This document shows, piece by piece, positions 7,501 through 15,676 of a stretch of DNA of 64,000 bases. Numbering within the stretch: position 1 is the stretch's first letter; each line of letters starts with the position of its first letter. A model generated the notes under the pieces. That model saw nothing but the letters and a program-made list of their open reading frames with translations. It was not told the DNA's origin and ran no database searches. The stretch is taken from contig JAABTT010000007.1 in assembly GCA_011389765.1 (NCBI GenBank), positions 1 through 64,000 of the forward strand, given 5' to 3'. Position numbers and translations under genes: made by a program. The stretch is from Desulfohalobiaceae bacterium S24 (GTDB lineage Bacteria; Desulfobacterota; Desulfovibrionia; Desulfovibrionales; Desulfothermaceae).

Positions 7501-9312
7501 ATGACCCCTGACATGATTCTCACCGTGACTGTTCTTTGTTTTGTCATTGTACTCTTTGTCTTTGAATGGGTCCGGGTGGATGTGGTGGGCATCCTGATGA
7601 TGGTCCTGCTGCCGCTGCTGGGCCTGGTGACCGGCAAGGAGGCCTTCAGCGGATTGAGCAGCAACGCGGTCTGCTCCATCATAGCGGTGATCATCATCGG
7701 CGCCGGACTGGACAAAACCGGCGTCATGAATCAGGTCGCCTCTCCCATCATCAAATTGGCCGGGAAAAGTGAAAAGCGAATCATTGCCTTGATAGGCGGC
7801 ACAGTGGGGATCATTTCCGGCATGATGCAGAACATTGGGGCCGCGGCCCTGTTCCTGCCGGCCGTCCAGCGGATCTCCAAGAGACTCGATATTTCCAGTT
7901 CCAGGATCCTCATGCCCATGGGCTTTTGCGCCATCATCGGGGGCACTCTGACCCTGGTTGGAGCCAGTCCTACGATCCTGCTCAATGACCTGATGGTCCT
8001 GCAGGGAGAGAAACTCGAGCCCTTTGGCTTGTTCACCCAGACCCCCATCGGATTCTGCCTGCTGGCCACGGCCATCGTCTATTTCGCCCTGTTTGGAAAG
8101 CTCATTCTTCCGGCCGGCAGGGGCAAGGCGGACAAAGGGGCCTCGGATCTGCTCCTGGAAAACTATAAAGGGGTGGAAAACATCCTTGAACTCCACATCC
8201 CGAATGATTTTCACGGACCACGCACCCTGGAGGAGCTGGCCATCAGGGAGAAATTTCTGGTCACCGTGGTCGCTCTGCATCAGGCCGCAAAAAAGGAAAA
8301 AACCTTTGTCCTCCACAGCAGCGATCAGCTCAATCCAGGCGATGATCTGGCGGTGGTTGGACGTCGAGCCAATGTCAGCCAGCTGGCCAGGGAAATGGGA
8401 TGGACCTTGAAAGAATCCCTGGAGGTGTTTTCCGAAAGCCTGGCCCGAACCAATGCCGGGCTGGCGGAAACGATTGTCTCCCCGCGTTCGGAACTCGTGG
8501 GCCAGACCCTGTCGGAGGTCAGCTTCAAGGAACTCTTCGGGCTCAATCCCGTGGCTCTGCTCAAGGGAAACAAGATCTTTTACAGCGGGCTGACCCGCCT
8601 TCGGCTGGAGATGGGGGACACCCTCCTGCTCCAGGGGCCCTGGGCTCGATTTCATATCTTGAAAAATCGACCTCAACCCAGCACCCTGACCTTCAGCACG
8701 CCCTTGGAAGGCGAAATCCTGCGCCCTGAAAAATCCAAGCAGGCCCTTTTCTGGCTGGGCCTGGCCCTGTTTCAGATTATTTTTTTCAAGGTTCAGCTCT
8801 CCGTGGCCTTGATGTCCGGGGCCCTGGGCATGATCATCACCGGCGTGCTGTCCATTGACGAGGCCTATAGGGCCGTGGACTGGATGACGGTCTTCCTGCT
8901 GGCCGGTCTCATCCCGCTGGGGATTGCCTTTGAAAAAACCGGGACGGCCGCCTTTATCGCTGAAAACATCCTGACCCTTCTCGGAGATCCCTCCCCTATC
9001 CTGCTCCTGGCGGTCGTCGGTTTGTTGACCTCCTTTTTTACCCTGGTCATCTCCAATGTCGGGGCCACCGTCCTTCTGGTTCCTTTGTGCATGAACCTGA
9101 CGCTCATGGCCGGGGGGGATCCCAGGATGGCCGCACTGGTTGTCGGATTGTCCGCCTCGAATACCTTTGTTCTTCCCACGCATCAGGTCAACGCCCTGAT
9201 CATGCGGCCTGGAGGCTACCGGACCATGGATTATGCCAAGGCCGGAGCGGTCATGACCGTTTTGTTTCTGAGTGTTGAACTGACCGTGCTTTATTTCTTC
9301 TACGGAATCTGA
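7501..9312 (+). CDS. SLC13/DASS-type permease with two RCK_C domains
   Basis: This membrane transporter has 603 aa. It has two bundles of hydrophobic segments (about residues 1-200 and 415-600) flanking a soluble middle of about 200 residues. Re-entrant-loop signatures are 'MMQNIGAAALFLP' and 'LTLVGASPTILLNDLM' in the first half and 'SNVGATVLLVPL' and 'SASNTFVLPTHQVNAL' in the second. The soluble part holds two TrkA-C/RCK_C-like units ('LNPGDDLAVVGR' and 'LEMGDTLLLQGP'). Family members move sulfate, dicarboxylates or other anions with Na+; the substrate here cannot be read. The gene is placed in the stress/two-component operon behind an internal terminator. Confidence 0.88.
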   Translation: MTPDMILTVTVLCFVIVLFVFEWVRVDVVGILMMVLLPLLGLVTGKEAFSGLSSNAVCSIIAVIIIGAGLDKTGVMNQVASPIIKLAGKSEKRIIALIGGTVGIISGMMQNIGAAALFLPAVQRISKRLDISSSRILMPMGFCAIIGGTLTLVGASPTILLNDLMVLQGEKLEPFGLFTQTPIGFCLLATAIVYFALFGKLILPAGRGKADKGASDLLLENYKGVENILELHIPNDFHGPRTLEELAIREKFLVTVVALHQAAKKEKTFVLHSSDQLNPGDDLAVVGRRANVSQLAREMGWTLKESLEVFSESLARTNAGLAETIVSPRSELVGQTLSEVSFKELFGLNPVALLKGNKIFYSGLTRLRLEMGDTLLLQGPWARFHILKNRPQPSTLTFSTPLEGEILRPEKSKQALFWLGLALFQIIFFKVQLSVALMSGALGMIITGVLSIDEAYRAVDWMTVFLLAGLIPLGIAFEKTGTAAFIAENILTLLGDPSPILLLAVVGLLTSFFTLVISNVGATVLLVPLCMNLTLMAGGDPRMAALVVGLSASNTFVLPTHQVNALIMRPGGYRTMDYAKAGAVMTVLFLSVELTVLYFFYGI

Positions 9313-9337
9313 AATTCGGCATGCCGAATTTCAGATT
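9306..9337. repeat. 32-bp perfect palindrome over the permease stop codon
   Basis: AATCTGAAATTCGGCATGCCGAATTTCAGATT reads identically on both strands (given here as its two 16-base halves joined). It includes the TGA stop of the permease gene and ends at the base before an ATG of the next gene. RNA from either strand would fold into a near-loopless hairpin. No T run follows, so it is more likely a processing or attenuation site, or an operator, than a classical terminator. Confidence 0.75.
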
Positions 9338-9349
9338 ATGGAGAGTTTT

Positions 9350-10201
9350 ATGGCGATCATCACCATATCCAGAGGTTGCTGCAGCCGCGGGCAAATCATC
9401 GCCCAAGCCGTTGCCCGGCAACTCAATTACACCTGCCAGGATCGGGAGATCCTGGTGGACGCCTCACAGCTTTTCGAGGTCTCGGAGAAAAAGCTGGTCA
9501 AGTCCCTGCATGACGCCCCGGGGATTATCGAACGGGTCAAAGGAGGCAAAAGAAAATATCTGAAAATGATCCAGTCCGTTCTCCTGGCCCACGCCAGCGA
9601 AGACAACCTGGTATATTCAGGCCACGCCGGGCATTTGCTCCTGCCGCCGGTTCATCACCTGCTCAAGATCAGAATCAATGTCGACCATGAGGCCAGGGTC
9701 CGATATGTGCAGGAGCGGGAGGGGTGGAACCGGGCCAAGGCCCTGGAATTCATCAAGACCGAAGACCAACACCGGGAAAACTGGACCCGGTATCTGTACA
9801 ACCAGGATTTGAACGATCCGGCCCTGTATGATATGGTCCTGCATATTGATCACCTGAACCTTGAAGATGTCGTGGAGATCATCTGTTCCACGGCCTCCCG
9901 GAAAAGTTTCGAAACCACGGCCAAATCCCGGCAATCGATTGCAGACTATGCGGTCAAAGCCCAGGTAGAGCTGGCCCTTGACGATATCTGCGAAGTGGAA
10001 GTCAGCGCCCGAGATGGGCAGGTCGGCATACGGGTCCTGGCCCCCCGAATCCGGAAAACCAATTTCATCACCCCCAAGCTTCAGAATCACCTGGATTTGA
10101 CCTACAGGGATGAGCTGCTGCAGGAGATCCTTGAGGTGACCCGGGAAATTCCCGGGGTCAAAGGGGTTGCCTGCGATATCGATCATCTCTCCTATTCATA
10201 A
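9350..10201 (+). CDS. Cytidylate-kinase-like protein with C-terminal BON-like domain
   Basis: The first ~190 residues fit the 'cytidylate kinase-like' P-loop family: 'AIITISRGCCSRGQIIAQAVA' at the N-terminus, then 'DREIL', 'VYSGHAGHLLLP' and the LID-like 'RVRYVQEREG'. The P-loop ends in RG and not GK, so nucleotide binding may be altered, as in others of this group. Residues ~205-284 look like a pair of BON-type repeats ('AVKAQVELALDDICEVEVSARDG' and 'LLQEILEVTREIPGVKGVACDI'). ATG 9350 is chosen over 9338 because GGAGAG precedes it. The physiological substrate is unknown. Its position before a kinase/regulator pair suggests a signalling or stress role. Confidence 0.7.
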   Translation: MAIITISRGCCSRGQIIAQAVARQLNYTCQDREILVDASQLFEVSEKKLVKSLHDAPGIIERVKGGKRKYLKMIQSVLLAHASEDNLVYSGHAGHLLLPPVHHLLKIRINVDHEARVRYVQEREGWNRAKALEFIKTEDQHRENWTRYLYNQDLNDPALYDMVLHIDHLNLEDVVEIICSTASRKSFETTAKSRQSIADYAVKAQVELALDDICEVEVSARDGQVGIRVLAPRIRKTNFITPKLQNHLDLTYRDELLQEILEVTREIPGVKGVACDIDHLSYS

Positions 10202-10227
10202 ATTGAAAATTATAACAGGGTTCACGC

Positions 10228-11691
10228 GTGAAAATACGCATCAGCATTCGCCGCAAGATCCTGCTGACCTTTGCTCTTTTTTTTCTGGTCAGTCTCCTCC
10301 TGGCTCTCTATGGATATCACAAATACCATGTCCTGAACCAAAAGATCCGCTTGGTGGAGAACAAGGAAATCCTTTTGAATTCCATCCTGGAGGCCAGGCG
10401 ATATGAAAAAAACTTCTTCATCACCCAGGAAGGCCACCATCTTGAAAAAGCCCTGCAGTATACCGAAAAGAGCACCAAGGATCTTATCCGGCTGATTGAA
10501 GGCTTCAATGAAAAGGCCCTGCCCCGCGACATCAAGCGCCAAATGGCCATTCTCAAACAATATCAGGCCTCCCTCCGCTTCCTCCTGGAAAATGACCCGA
10601 ACAGGACAGCCTCTCCCGCCCCCTCCTCCGCAAGCCGGGCCGAGGTCCTGGAAAAAACAGACAGGATTCCCAGTCTGGGCCGGGAGCTGACCATGAGCGT
10701 GGAAGCGGCCCTGCAGCAGGAGCGCACCCAGGTCAAACATCTGGTTTTCCATTCCCGGCAGTATCTTTTTGTTTTTCTGGGACTCATTGCGCTTATTGCC
10801 TGTGTGACGTTTTTGTTCCTCATTCAAAATGTGGATAAACCCTTAAAAACCATCGAAGATGCCATCAACCGGATCGTGGTCGGAGACTACCAGGATATTC
10901 CGGAAATCCGCTCCGGCGATGAGTTTGAAAAGCTGGTGGACAGTCTGAATACCATGCTTATGGAGCTGAGCCGCCGCAATAACCAACTGCTCCAGAATGA
11001 GAAGATGGCCGCCCTGGGGACCCTGACGTCCGGAGTGGCCCATGAGCTGAACAACCCATTGAACAACATCTCCACATCCCTGCAGATCATCCTGGAAGAA
11101 ATCGAGGACGGCGATATCGGCTACCAGCGGGAACTGCTTTCCGAGTCTGAAGAAGAGGTGCGACGGGCCCAGGAAATAGTCAAGGCCCTGCTCGAGTTCT
11201 CCCGGGAGACGGAATTTTCCCTGTCCCGGGAGAATGTTGCGGGATTGGTCCGGAGCACCCTCAAGCTTATTCAGGGGGAAATCCCCAGCCGGGTCCAGGT
11301 CAGCCTGGATATCCCGGAAAAGCTGAATGCGGAAATGGATACCAGGCGCATCCAGCAGGTCCTGCTCAATCTGGTGATCAACGCCTGTCATGCCATGGAG
11401 GAATCAGGAGGGGAGTTGACAATCAAGGCCTTTGAGCGGAAAGATGGCCAGGGTTTCTTTTTACAGGTCCAGGACGCCGGACACGGGATCGGACCCGCCA
11501 AACTCTCCAAGATATTTGACCCCTTTTACACCACCAAAGAGCTGGGCAAGGGCTCCGGTCTTGGCTTGTCCGTCTCCAAAGGGATTGTTGAAAGCCATAA
11601 AGGAAACATCGAGGTCTGGAGCCGGGAAGGCCAGGGGACCGTCTTTACGGTTTTTCTCCCCTATTCTCCCCGGGAATTTCAGGCGGGGTAA
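10228..11691 (+). CDS. Membrane histidine kinase of the sigma-54 pair
   Basis: This sensor kinase has 487 aa and a GTG start. A first membrane helix (about residues 10-30) is followed by a ~145-residue helical extracytoplasmic sensor, and a second helix (about 175-200, 'YLFVFLGLIALIACVTFLFL'). Then come a HAMP linker, a HisKA domain with phospho-acceptor His in 'TSGVAHELNNPLNN', and an HATPase with N box 'NLVINACHAMEESGG', 'DAGHGIGP' and 'GSGLGLSV'. The regulator gene begins about 60 bp downstream and is surely its partner. The small helical sensor domain gives no clue to the signal. Confidence 0.92.
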   Translation: MKIRISIRRKILLTFALFFLVSLLLALYGYHKYHVLNQKIRLVENKEILLNSILEARRYEKNFFITQEGHHLEKALQYTEKSTKDLIRLIEGFNEKALPRDIKRQMAILKQYQASLRFLLENDPNRTASPAPSSASRAEVLEKTDRIPSLGRELTMSVEAALQQERTQVKHLVFHSRQYLFVFLGLIALIACVTFLFLIQNVDKPLKTIEDAINRIVVGDYQDIPEIRSGDEFEKLVDSLNTMLMELSRRNNQLLQNEKMAALGTLTSGVAHELNNPLNNISTSLQIILEEIEDGDIGYQRELLSESEEEVRRAQEIVKALLEFSRETEFSLSRENVAGLVRSTLKLIQGEIPSRVQVSLDIPEKLNAEMDTRRIQQVLLNLVINACHAMEESGGELTIKAFERKDGQGFFLQVQDAGHGIGPAKLSKIFDPFYTTKELGKGSGLGLSVSKGIVESHKGNIEVWSREGQGTVFTVFLPYSPREFQAG

Positions 11692-11693
11692 TT

Positions 11694-11728
11694 TTCGATT
11701 GCCGATTTTCGATTTCTGATTGCCGATT
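11694..11728. repeat. Heptamer array between kinase and regulator genes
   Basis: Five consecutive 7-base units ending in ATT follow the kinase stop codon: TTCGATT, GCCGATT, TTCGATT, TCTGATT, GCCGATT. It is AT-rich, with no gene or terminator. It belongs to the heptamer-periodic class seen at several junctions in this window. Confidence 0.75.
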
Positions 11729-11752
11729 TTTCAAAATTGGGAAAAGATCCTG

Positions 11753-13153
11753 ATGGATACTCTCATGAGCCGATCCACGAACCACCCCCACAAACAATGG
11801 CAGCTGCTTCTCGTGGAAGACGAGAATCTGGCCCGCCGGAATCTCGAGCATATCCTGAAAAAAGAAGGCTATGCCGTCTTTTCCACAGACAGCGGCCCCA
11901 GGGGCGTCGAACTTCTCCAGGACCGGGAATTCGACCTTGTCTTGACCGATCTCAAGCTGAAAACAGTGGACGGGATGCAGATTCTGAAAAAAAGCAAGAC
12001 TCTGTACCCGGAAACCGAAGTGATCCTGATAACCGGCTACGCCACGGTGAACTCGGCGGTGGCGGCGATGCGGGAGGGAGCCTATTTTTATCTTTCCAAA
12101 CCCTATCAGCTCGATGAAGTCCGAAAAGTCGTTGGCGAGGCCCTGATCAAGCGCGAGCTGACCCTGGAGAATAGACGGCTCAAGGCGGATTACGGCAAGG
12201 AGCTCCCCCTTGCCGGAATCATCGGCAGGAGCCGGGCCATGACCAGGGTTCTCGATCAGGTCTCCCAAGTGTCGCCGACTGATACCAATATCCTGATATT
12301 AGGGGAAAGCGGCACCGGCAAGGAACTTATCGCCAAAGCCATCCACGCTTTGAGCCCGCGGGCCGAACATCGCTTTATGGCCTTCAACTGCGGCTCTTTT
12401 ACGGAAGAACTCATGGCCAATGAACTCTTCGGCCACGAAAAAAGCGCTTACACCGGGGCGGAAAGTCTGAAGAAGGGATTGCTGGAATCGGCGGACCAGG
12501 GAACCGTCTTACTGGACGAGATCGGCGACATGCCTCTCTCCATGCAGATCAAGCTCTTGCGGGTGATCCAGGAGAAGGAACTCCTTCGAGTGGGCGGAGT
12601 GCATCCCGTAAGCGTGGATATCCGCTTTATCGCCGCCACCCACCGGGATTTGAAGCAGGAAGTCGAAGAGGATCGCTTCCGCCAGGATCTCTACTACCGG
12701 CTCAATGTAATCACCATCAGCCTGCCCCCTCTCGTGGACAGGATTGAAGACATTCCTTTGCTGGTCAATCAATTCCTGGCCCGGAAAATGAAAGTCATAA
12801 ACAAGCAGATCCGGGAAATCGCACCGGAAACCATGGACCTGCTCATGGCCTACAGCTGGCCTGGGAATGTAAGGGAACTGGAGAACGTGATCGAACGGGC
12901 AGTGACCCTGGCCAACCAGGAAGTACTCAAACCCGAATTTTTACCCGAACATATCCAGACCCTGTCCCTGGAAACCTATCGCCGCAGTGCCTCCAAAATC
13001 CCTACCCTGGAGGAGCAGGAGATCGAATACATCAGATGGGTCTTGAAAAAATACGATGGAAACAAGACCAAAGCCGCTCAAACCATGGGCATTGACCGTG
13101 TCTCCCTCTGGCGGAAAATGAAGCGGTACCGCCTGAACGGCAGCAGCGACTGA
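11753..13153 (+). CDS. NtrC-type sigma-54 response regulator with altered GAFTGA loop
   Basis: This is a three-domain activator. The receiver has 'LLVEDEN', Asp in 'LVLTDLK', 'LITGYAT' and 'LSKPYQ'. The AAA+ domain has Walker A 'GESGTGKELIAK' and Walker B 'GTVLLDEIGDMP'. A Fis-type HTH ('NKTKAAQTMGIDRVSLWRKMKRY') ends the protein. The sigma-54-contacting loop reads 'SAYTGA' instead of GAFTGA, a Gly-to-Ser change at its first position. ATG 11753 or 11765 is preferred over 11720, which would translate the heptamer repeat. The probable targets are the TTGC-N5-GCAA sites at 5604-5701. The receiver resembles the one inserted in the Lon-like protein. Confidence 0.92.
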   Translation: MDTLMSRSTNHPHKQWQLLLVEDENLARRNLEHILKKEGYAVFSTDSGPRGVELLQDREFDLVLTDLKLKTVDGMQILKKSKTLYPETEVILITGYATVNSAVAAMREGAYFYLSKPYQLDEVRKVVGEALIKRELTLENRRLKADYGKELPLAGIIGRSRAMTRVLDQVSQVSPTDTNILILGESGTGKELIAKAIHALSPRAEHRFMAFNCGSFTEELMANELFGHEKSAYTGAESLKKGLLESADQGTVLLDEIGDMPLSMQIKLLRVIQEKELLRVGGVHPVSVDIRFIAATHRDLKQEVEEDRFRQDLYYRLNVITISLPPLVDRIEDIPLLVNQFLARKMKVINKQIREIAPETMDLLMAYSWPGNVRELENVIERAVTLANQEVLKPEFLPEHIQTLSLETYRRSASKIPTLEEQEIEYIRWVLKKYDGNKTKAAQTMGIDRVSLWRKMKRYRLNGSSD

Positions 13154-13260
13154 GATCGGCCGGAAGCCCGATCCGACCGAAATTGGCGGGGATATGGTAC
13201 TTGACCACATCAAGGACCGATCGAGATTCACGTCAATAATCATGCCCCTTTTCAACGGTA

Positions 13261-13401
13261 TCATTCCGAACACCCAGAGAGAGATGTTTCCGTAAGTTCT
13301 TTCAGTTCGTCATCTTGAGAATACACTTCTGAATATAAGTCAGCAGACTTCCGAAGGCTTTCATATTCAATTTCCTTCTTGAAACAGTCGGACTTTTTCA
13401 T
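13261..13401 (-). CDS. Possible 46-aa antitoxin-like protein
   Basis: This short ORF begins MKKSDCFKKEIEYESLRK and ends 'LKELTETSLSGC'. The sequence reads like a real protein: acidic and helical, with a 'SADLYSEVY.QD.ELKELTE' pattern that resembles short antitoxin-type or CopG-associated proteins. No ribosome site is convincing and no toxin gene is adjacent. It occupies most of the 287-bp gap between the regulator gene and the DUF3147-like gene. It could be a relic. Confidence 0.35.
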   Translation of the reverse strand: MKKSDCFKKEIEYESLRKSADLYSEVYSQDDELKELTETSLSGCSE

Positions 13402-13440
13402 ACCGGCAGGTAAGCAGGCTGTCGGACAGGAAGATATGAT

Positions 13441-13773
13441 ATGCAAATCGCGATCAAAGCCATCCTGAGCGTGGCGATTATCCTGACTGCCACGGCTATC
13501 GGAAAGCGGTTTCCGTCAGCTGCGGGCCTCATCGGGGTCATGCCACTCACCGGCGCCCTTGTACTCGTGTGGATGTATGTAGAAAACAAGGGCAACGCCG
13601 AGATCATGCAGAACTTTGCCAAGGGCGCTCTTTGGGGCATCGTGCCCAGCATCCTCTTTTTCCTTGTGGCCCTCCTATGTTTCAAGAAGCAGATGCCGCT
13701 TGCAATCGTCCTTGTATCGAGTTTTGGGATCTGGACAGCGGCGGCAGTCGTACACCAATGGATATTGAAATGA
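13441..13773 (+). CDS. Small membrane protein, DUF3147-like
   Basis: This 110-aa protein has four hydrophobic segments and very short loops. 'IGKRFPSAAGLIGVMPLTGALVLVW' near the N-terminus and a closing hydrophobic segment fit the DUF3147-type small membrane proteins, whose function is unknown. It is followed 36 bp later by a cupin gene in the same direction; the two may be co-transcribed. No promoter was recognised. The GC content and codon use are like the neighbours. Confidence 0.6.
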   Translation: MQIAIKAILSVAIILTATAIGKRFPSAAGLIGVMPLTGALVLVWMYVENKGNAEIMQNFAKGALWGIVPSILFFLVALLCFKKQMPLAIVLVSSFGIWTAAAVVHQWILK

Positions 13774-13809
13774 GATTAACCGATAAGACACTAATCCTCC
13801 GAGCAGAGA

Positions 13810-14136
13810 ATGACGTTTCAATTTGGATCACTATTTGAGCAGATCCCTAAGGAGCTTCCTGACGAACTCGTCCAGAGTTTATGTTCTTCAGAACAGGTCA
13901 GAATTGAGCGGATCGTCTCCCGGGGGCAGGCTTCACCTGACGGTTGCTGGTACGATCAGGAGCAGTCAGAGTTTGTGCTGCTGGTATCAGGAAGCGCCGG
14001 TTTGCGGATCGAGGGGCATGACGATATTCTCGTCCTGAAACCGGGCGATTATCTGAACATCGAGGCCCATCTCAAGCATCGGGTCGAATGGACCGCTGCC
14101 GAATGTGATACGGTCTGGCTGGCCGTGCATTATTAA
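13810..14136 (+). CDS. Single-domain cupin protein
   Basis: This 108-aa protein contains one cupin barrel. The second conserved motif is 'LKPGDYLNIEAHLKHRVEWT', and 'FVLLVSGSAGLRIEG' provides the strand and turn before it. The first cupin motif's usual His-x-His is replaced by 'CWYDQEQSEFVLL', so metal binding may be partial. Similar stand-alone cupins are common in proteobacteria without a settled function. It starts 36 bp after the DUF3147-like gene. Confidence 0.7.
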   Translation: MTFQFGSLFEQIPKELPDELVQSLCSSEQVRIERIVSRGQASPDGCWYDQEQSEFVLLVSGSAGLRIEGHDDILVLKPGDYLNIEAHLKHRVEWTAAECDTVWLAVHY

Positions 14137-14168
14137 CGTCATCTCTCAATTTCTGATTACAGGATTAT

Positions 14169-15458
14169 TCATACGGTCCTCCTACAATGAGGAAACAGAT
14201 CTTCCAGAGCATTGACCAGCCGGCTGACCTCTTCTTCTGAGTTGTAATGGACCAGACTGATGCGGATGATACCGTCTTTCGGATCATCAATACTGAGACC
14301 CTCCAGGCAGCGAAGGGCATAGAAATGCCCGTTCCGGACTCCGATCTTTCTTTGAATTAGCTGGCTGACCGCATCGCCTGAACGGACCCCGTCGATGGTC
14401 AAGGCAATAGTGGCGGCCCGCTGACCGGTACGAGCCTGGTCCTGACCTATGATGCGGGCGCCTGGAATGGATTTGATGGCTGACAGGATCCGGTTGGCCT
14501 GGATTGTCTCGTGGGCGGCAAACAGATCAAAGACCCTGGCCGCTCGGGTATGGGCATCGGGCTCCGGGCTCTCGAAATGATGTTTGTCAACAGCCTGGAT
14601 GTACTCTCCAATGCCGGCCAGGGCTGCGATTTCTGCGTGCTGGGGACCGGCCGGATTGAACCTGTAATGGGGCAATTCCGAGTTGAAATAATGGCCCTGG
14701 GGTTGGAGGGTGTCCAGTACGGAGCGACGGCCCCACATGACGCCGACATGGGGTCCAAAGGTTTTATAGGTGGAGAACAGATATAGATCCAGGCCGCTTG
14801 TGTTCACATCCAGCACTTGGTGAGGAGCAAAAGAGACCCCGTCTCCTACAGCCAATGCTCCGGCTTGATGGGCCTTTTCGCAGATCAGAGCGCAATCGTT
14901 CATGGTACCAACGATGTTGGAGCACAAAGTGAAACACACCAGACGGGTTCTCTGACCGATCAAACGGTCAAGATCCTTAAGTGAGAGTTCCCCGGTCTGG
15001 GGATCGATCCGCCATTCCCTGATAACCACTCCGAATTCTTCCAATCGTCGCCAGCAGCCGATGTTGGCTTCGTGGTCCTGATTGGTGAGGACAATCTCAT
15101 CTCCTGGCTTGAGCTGAGGGCGAACAGCCTGGGCCAGGACATAAAAATTCAGGCTCGTGGACGGACCCAGGGTGAGTTCGTCCTCATCGCAATTCAAAAG
15201 ATTCGCCATGGCCTGATAGCCGGCATCCATGGCCTTGCCGGCCTGGATTGAGGATTCGAATCGTCCGTAAGGCTGCACTTTGGTCCAACTGCAAAAATGC
15301 TGAAGCCGGTCGATGACCTGTCGGGGGGCATATGAGCCGCCGGCGTTTTCAAACATAGCCCAACTGGCGGTTTCAGGAGTGTTGAAAACCGGGTATTGGG
15401 CCCGGATGAAATCAACATCAAGGGCTCCGGGTAAACGTTGCTCTGTTTGCTTGTTCAT
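14169..15458 (-). CDS. Cysteine desulfurase-like class V aminotransferase
   Basis: This PLP enzyme has 429 aa and belongs to the aminotransferase class V / cysteine-desulfurase-like group (the VC1184-type subfamily by overall pattern). The Schiff-base lysine is in 'LYLFSTYKTFGPHVGVMWG', the cofactor Asp/His region is 'AGALAVGDGVSFAPH', and 'GPSTSLNFYVLAQ' binds phosphate. The SufS-type catalytic Cys loop is not obvious, so the true reaction may not be desulfuration. It is divergent from the dipeptide transporter operon, with about 218 bp between. A role in amino acid or peptide-derived substrate handling would fit that context but is unproven. Confidence 0.75.
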   Translation of the reverse strand: MNKQTEQRLPGALDVDFIRAQYPVFNTPETASWAMFENAGGSYAPRQVIDRLQHFCSWTKVQPYGRFESSIQAGKAMDAGYQAMANLLNCDEDELTLGPSTSLNFYVLAQAVRPQLKPGDEIVLTNQDHEANIGCWRRLEEFGVVIREWRIDPQTGELSLKDLDRLIGQRTRLVCFTLCSNIVGTMNDCALICEKAHQAGALAVGDGVSFAPHQVLDVNTSGLDLYLFSTYKTFGPHVGVMWGRRSVLDTLQPQGHYFNSELPHYRFNPAGPQHAEIAALAGIGEYIQAVDKHHFESPEPDAHTRAARVFDLFAAHETIQANRILSAIKSIPGARIIGQDQARTGQRAATIALTIDGVRSGDAVSQLIQRKIGVRNGHFYALRCLEGLSIDDPKDGIIRISLVHYNSEEEVSRLVNALEDLFPHCRRTV

Positions 15459-15676
15459 ACCTATCCATCCTCAAACCTGTTTCTGTTCGTCAGACAGTCT
15501 CCATATCCAATGATCATACCAACTCCTGCGATAGGCAAAGAAGCGGGCTTTGTCAAGGCAGCACCGGAGGCTGTAAGTTTAAGACCTTGACTTTTTTTCG
15601 TTTGCGGCGTTATCTGTTCAATCACTGCTCGTAATGCCTTCCCATTCATCTCACCTGTAACAGGAGGTCCTGATCC

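Noticed and set aside
7435-9183. 582-aa minus-strand ORF
   Set aside because: Antisense to the SLC13-type permease; Gly/Gln/His/Asp-rich composition typical of a shadow of membrane-protein codons.
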